From contig CALURL010000005.1 in NCBI GenBank assembly GCA_944323155.1, forward strand, positions 1-64,000: 64,000 nt of DNA, read 5' to 3'. Below, one piece after another: positions 63,645 to 64,000 of the stretch. Made by a program: the position numbers and the translations under genes. The stretch comes from Candidatus Gastranaerophilales bacterium (GTDB taxonomy: Bacteria; Cyanobacteriota; Vampirovibrionia; Gastranaerophilales; Gastranaerophilaceae). The notes beneath the pieces are model-generated. The model was not told the DNA's origin and searched no databases. It worked only from the letters and a program-made list of their open reading frames with translations. How positions within the stretch are numbered: position 1 is the first letter of the stretch; every line of letters starts with the position of its first letter.

Positions 63645-64000
63645 CTACTGTTCCATAGAATAAGATTCACCTATAGTATCTATAGCTTCAACTTTGATAT
63701 CTGTAATCAGTTCCGAATAAGATATTACAACAATTGTCGGAATATGACGTTCCAGAAGCTGATACAACGGCAGACGAATTCGTGGCGAACACAGGATCAC
63801 CGGCTGCTGACCGCATGCCTGATGCGCACGCATTAATGTTGTTGCAGTTGTCTCTATAAGTTCCTGCACCTGCATCGGGTTAAGTAAAAACATTGTACCA
63901 AGTTCGGTTCTCTGACAACTGTCGTCAAGAATTTTTTCCCATTCAGGAGAAAGTGTCAATGCATACAAAACTTTGTCATCGCCGACATTAGACAGACAAA
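63645..64000 (-). CDS. flhA: flagellar biosynthesis protein FlhA, C-terminal part (runs off window)
   Basis: Open to the right edge of the window. About 118 residues are visible, beginning SNVGDDKVLYALTLSPEWE. The cytoplasmic FlhA ring region is recognised by QVQELIETTATTLMRAHQAC, QQPVILCSPRIRLPLYQLLE and a C-terminus ending near SYSMEQ. FlhA forms the export gate of the flagellar type III system, so the organism is probably flagellated. It is the last gene of its operon as far as seen; the TPR gene starts 25 bases after its stop. Confidence 0.9.
   Translation of the reverse strand, partial: CLSNVGDDKVLYALTLSPEWEKILDDSCQRTELGTMFLLNPMQVQELIETTATTLMRAHQACGQQPVILCSPRIRLPLYQLLERHIPTIVVISYSELITDIKVEAIDTIGESYSMEQ

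Overview
The window is AT-rich DNA from a Gram-negative-type bacterium, most likely a non-photosynthetic cyanobacterial relative of the Gastranaerophilales ('Melainabacteria'/Vampirovibrionia). This placement is inference. It rests on the many scattered single pseudopilin genes with the N-terminal signature FTLAEVLITLGIIGVVAALTLP and a C-terminal D-x-NG-x(3)-PN-x(2)-G-x-D-x-F motif, the low GC, the outer-membrane-type genes (LolA-like, AsmA-like, filamentous-haemagglutinin-type exoprotein), and a flagellar FlhA at the right edge. TGA is used as a stop, so the standard code applies. I saw no rRNA, prophage, transposase or CRISPR array.

Region by region. (1) 0.1-1.3 kb: tRNA-Met and a sugar-nucleotidyltransferase. 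(2) 1.4-13.4 kb: a complete-looking aryl-polyene-type (APE) fatty-acid/polyketide cluster in two divergent, tightly overlapping operons. It has ketosynthases, ketoreductase, dehydratases, two ACPs, an AMP-ligase/dehydratase fusion, thioesterase, LolA-like carrier, MMPL exporter, O-methyltransferase and acyltransferases. The operons diverge from a 14-bp symmetric gap that looks like a face-to-face leaderless promoter. (3) 13.4-17.4 kb: tRNA-Lys and two proteins of unknown function. (4) 17.8-21.8 kb: a giant secreted adhesin-like protein with an X-Asp repeat and a C-terminal PilZ domain. (5) 22-38.6 kb: mixed metabolism and housekeeping (cysteine-peptidase-like protein, YqeG phosphatase, U32 proteins, acyltransferase 3, an ABC permease, MalQ, TPR proteins, Maf, SEC-C protein), with pseudopilins and a frameshifted MerR gene. 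(6) 38.7-39.5 kb: two tRNA-Pro genes, each preceded by its own tandem array whose units repeat the first bases of the downstream tRNA. (7) 40.5-48.5 kb: bioF-bioG-bioC, aroQ, a histidine-kinase-like protein lacking its phospho-accepting His, an MsmX-type ATPase and rubrerythrin. (8) 48.6-64 kb: a 1520-residue AsmA-like protein, four more pseudopilins, cytidine deaminase, FolP, a radical SAM protein, YidD, a TPR protein and the C-terminus of FlhA.

The most striking system is a set of seven dispersed pseudopilin genes. Four of them (near 36.1, 53.9, 54.8 and 59.6 kb) have a strong ribosome-binding site and ATG followed by a poly-G run of 10-12 bases inside the leader peptide. In all four, exactly 11 G (or 8 or 14) would join the ATG frame to the pilin frame. 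The sequence shows 10, 12, 10 and 10, so all four are out of frame as given. This is what a phase-variable surface-pilin repertoire would look like. The leader of one of them is built from a short interspersed repeat that also lies in the intergenic region at 31.9-32.3 kb.
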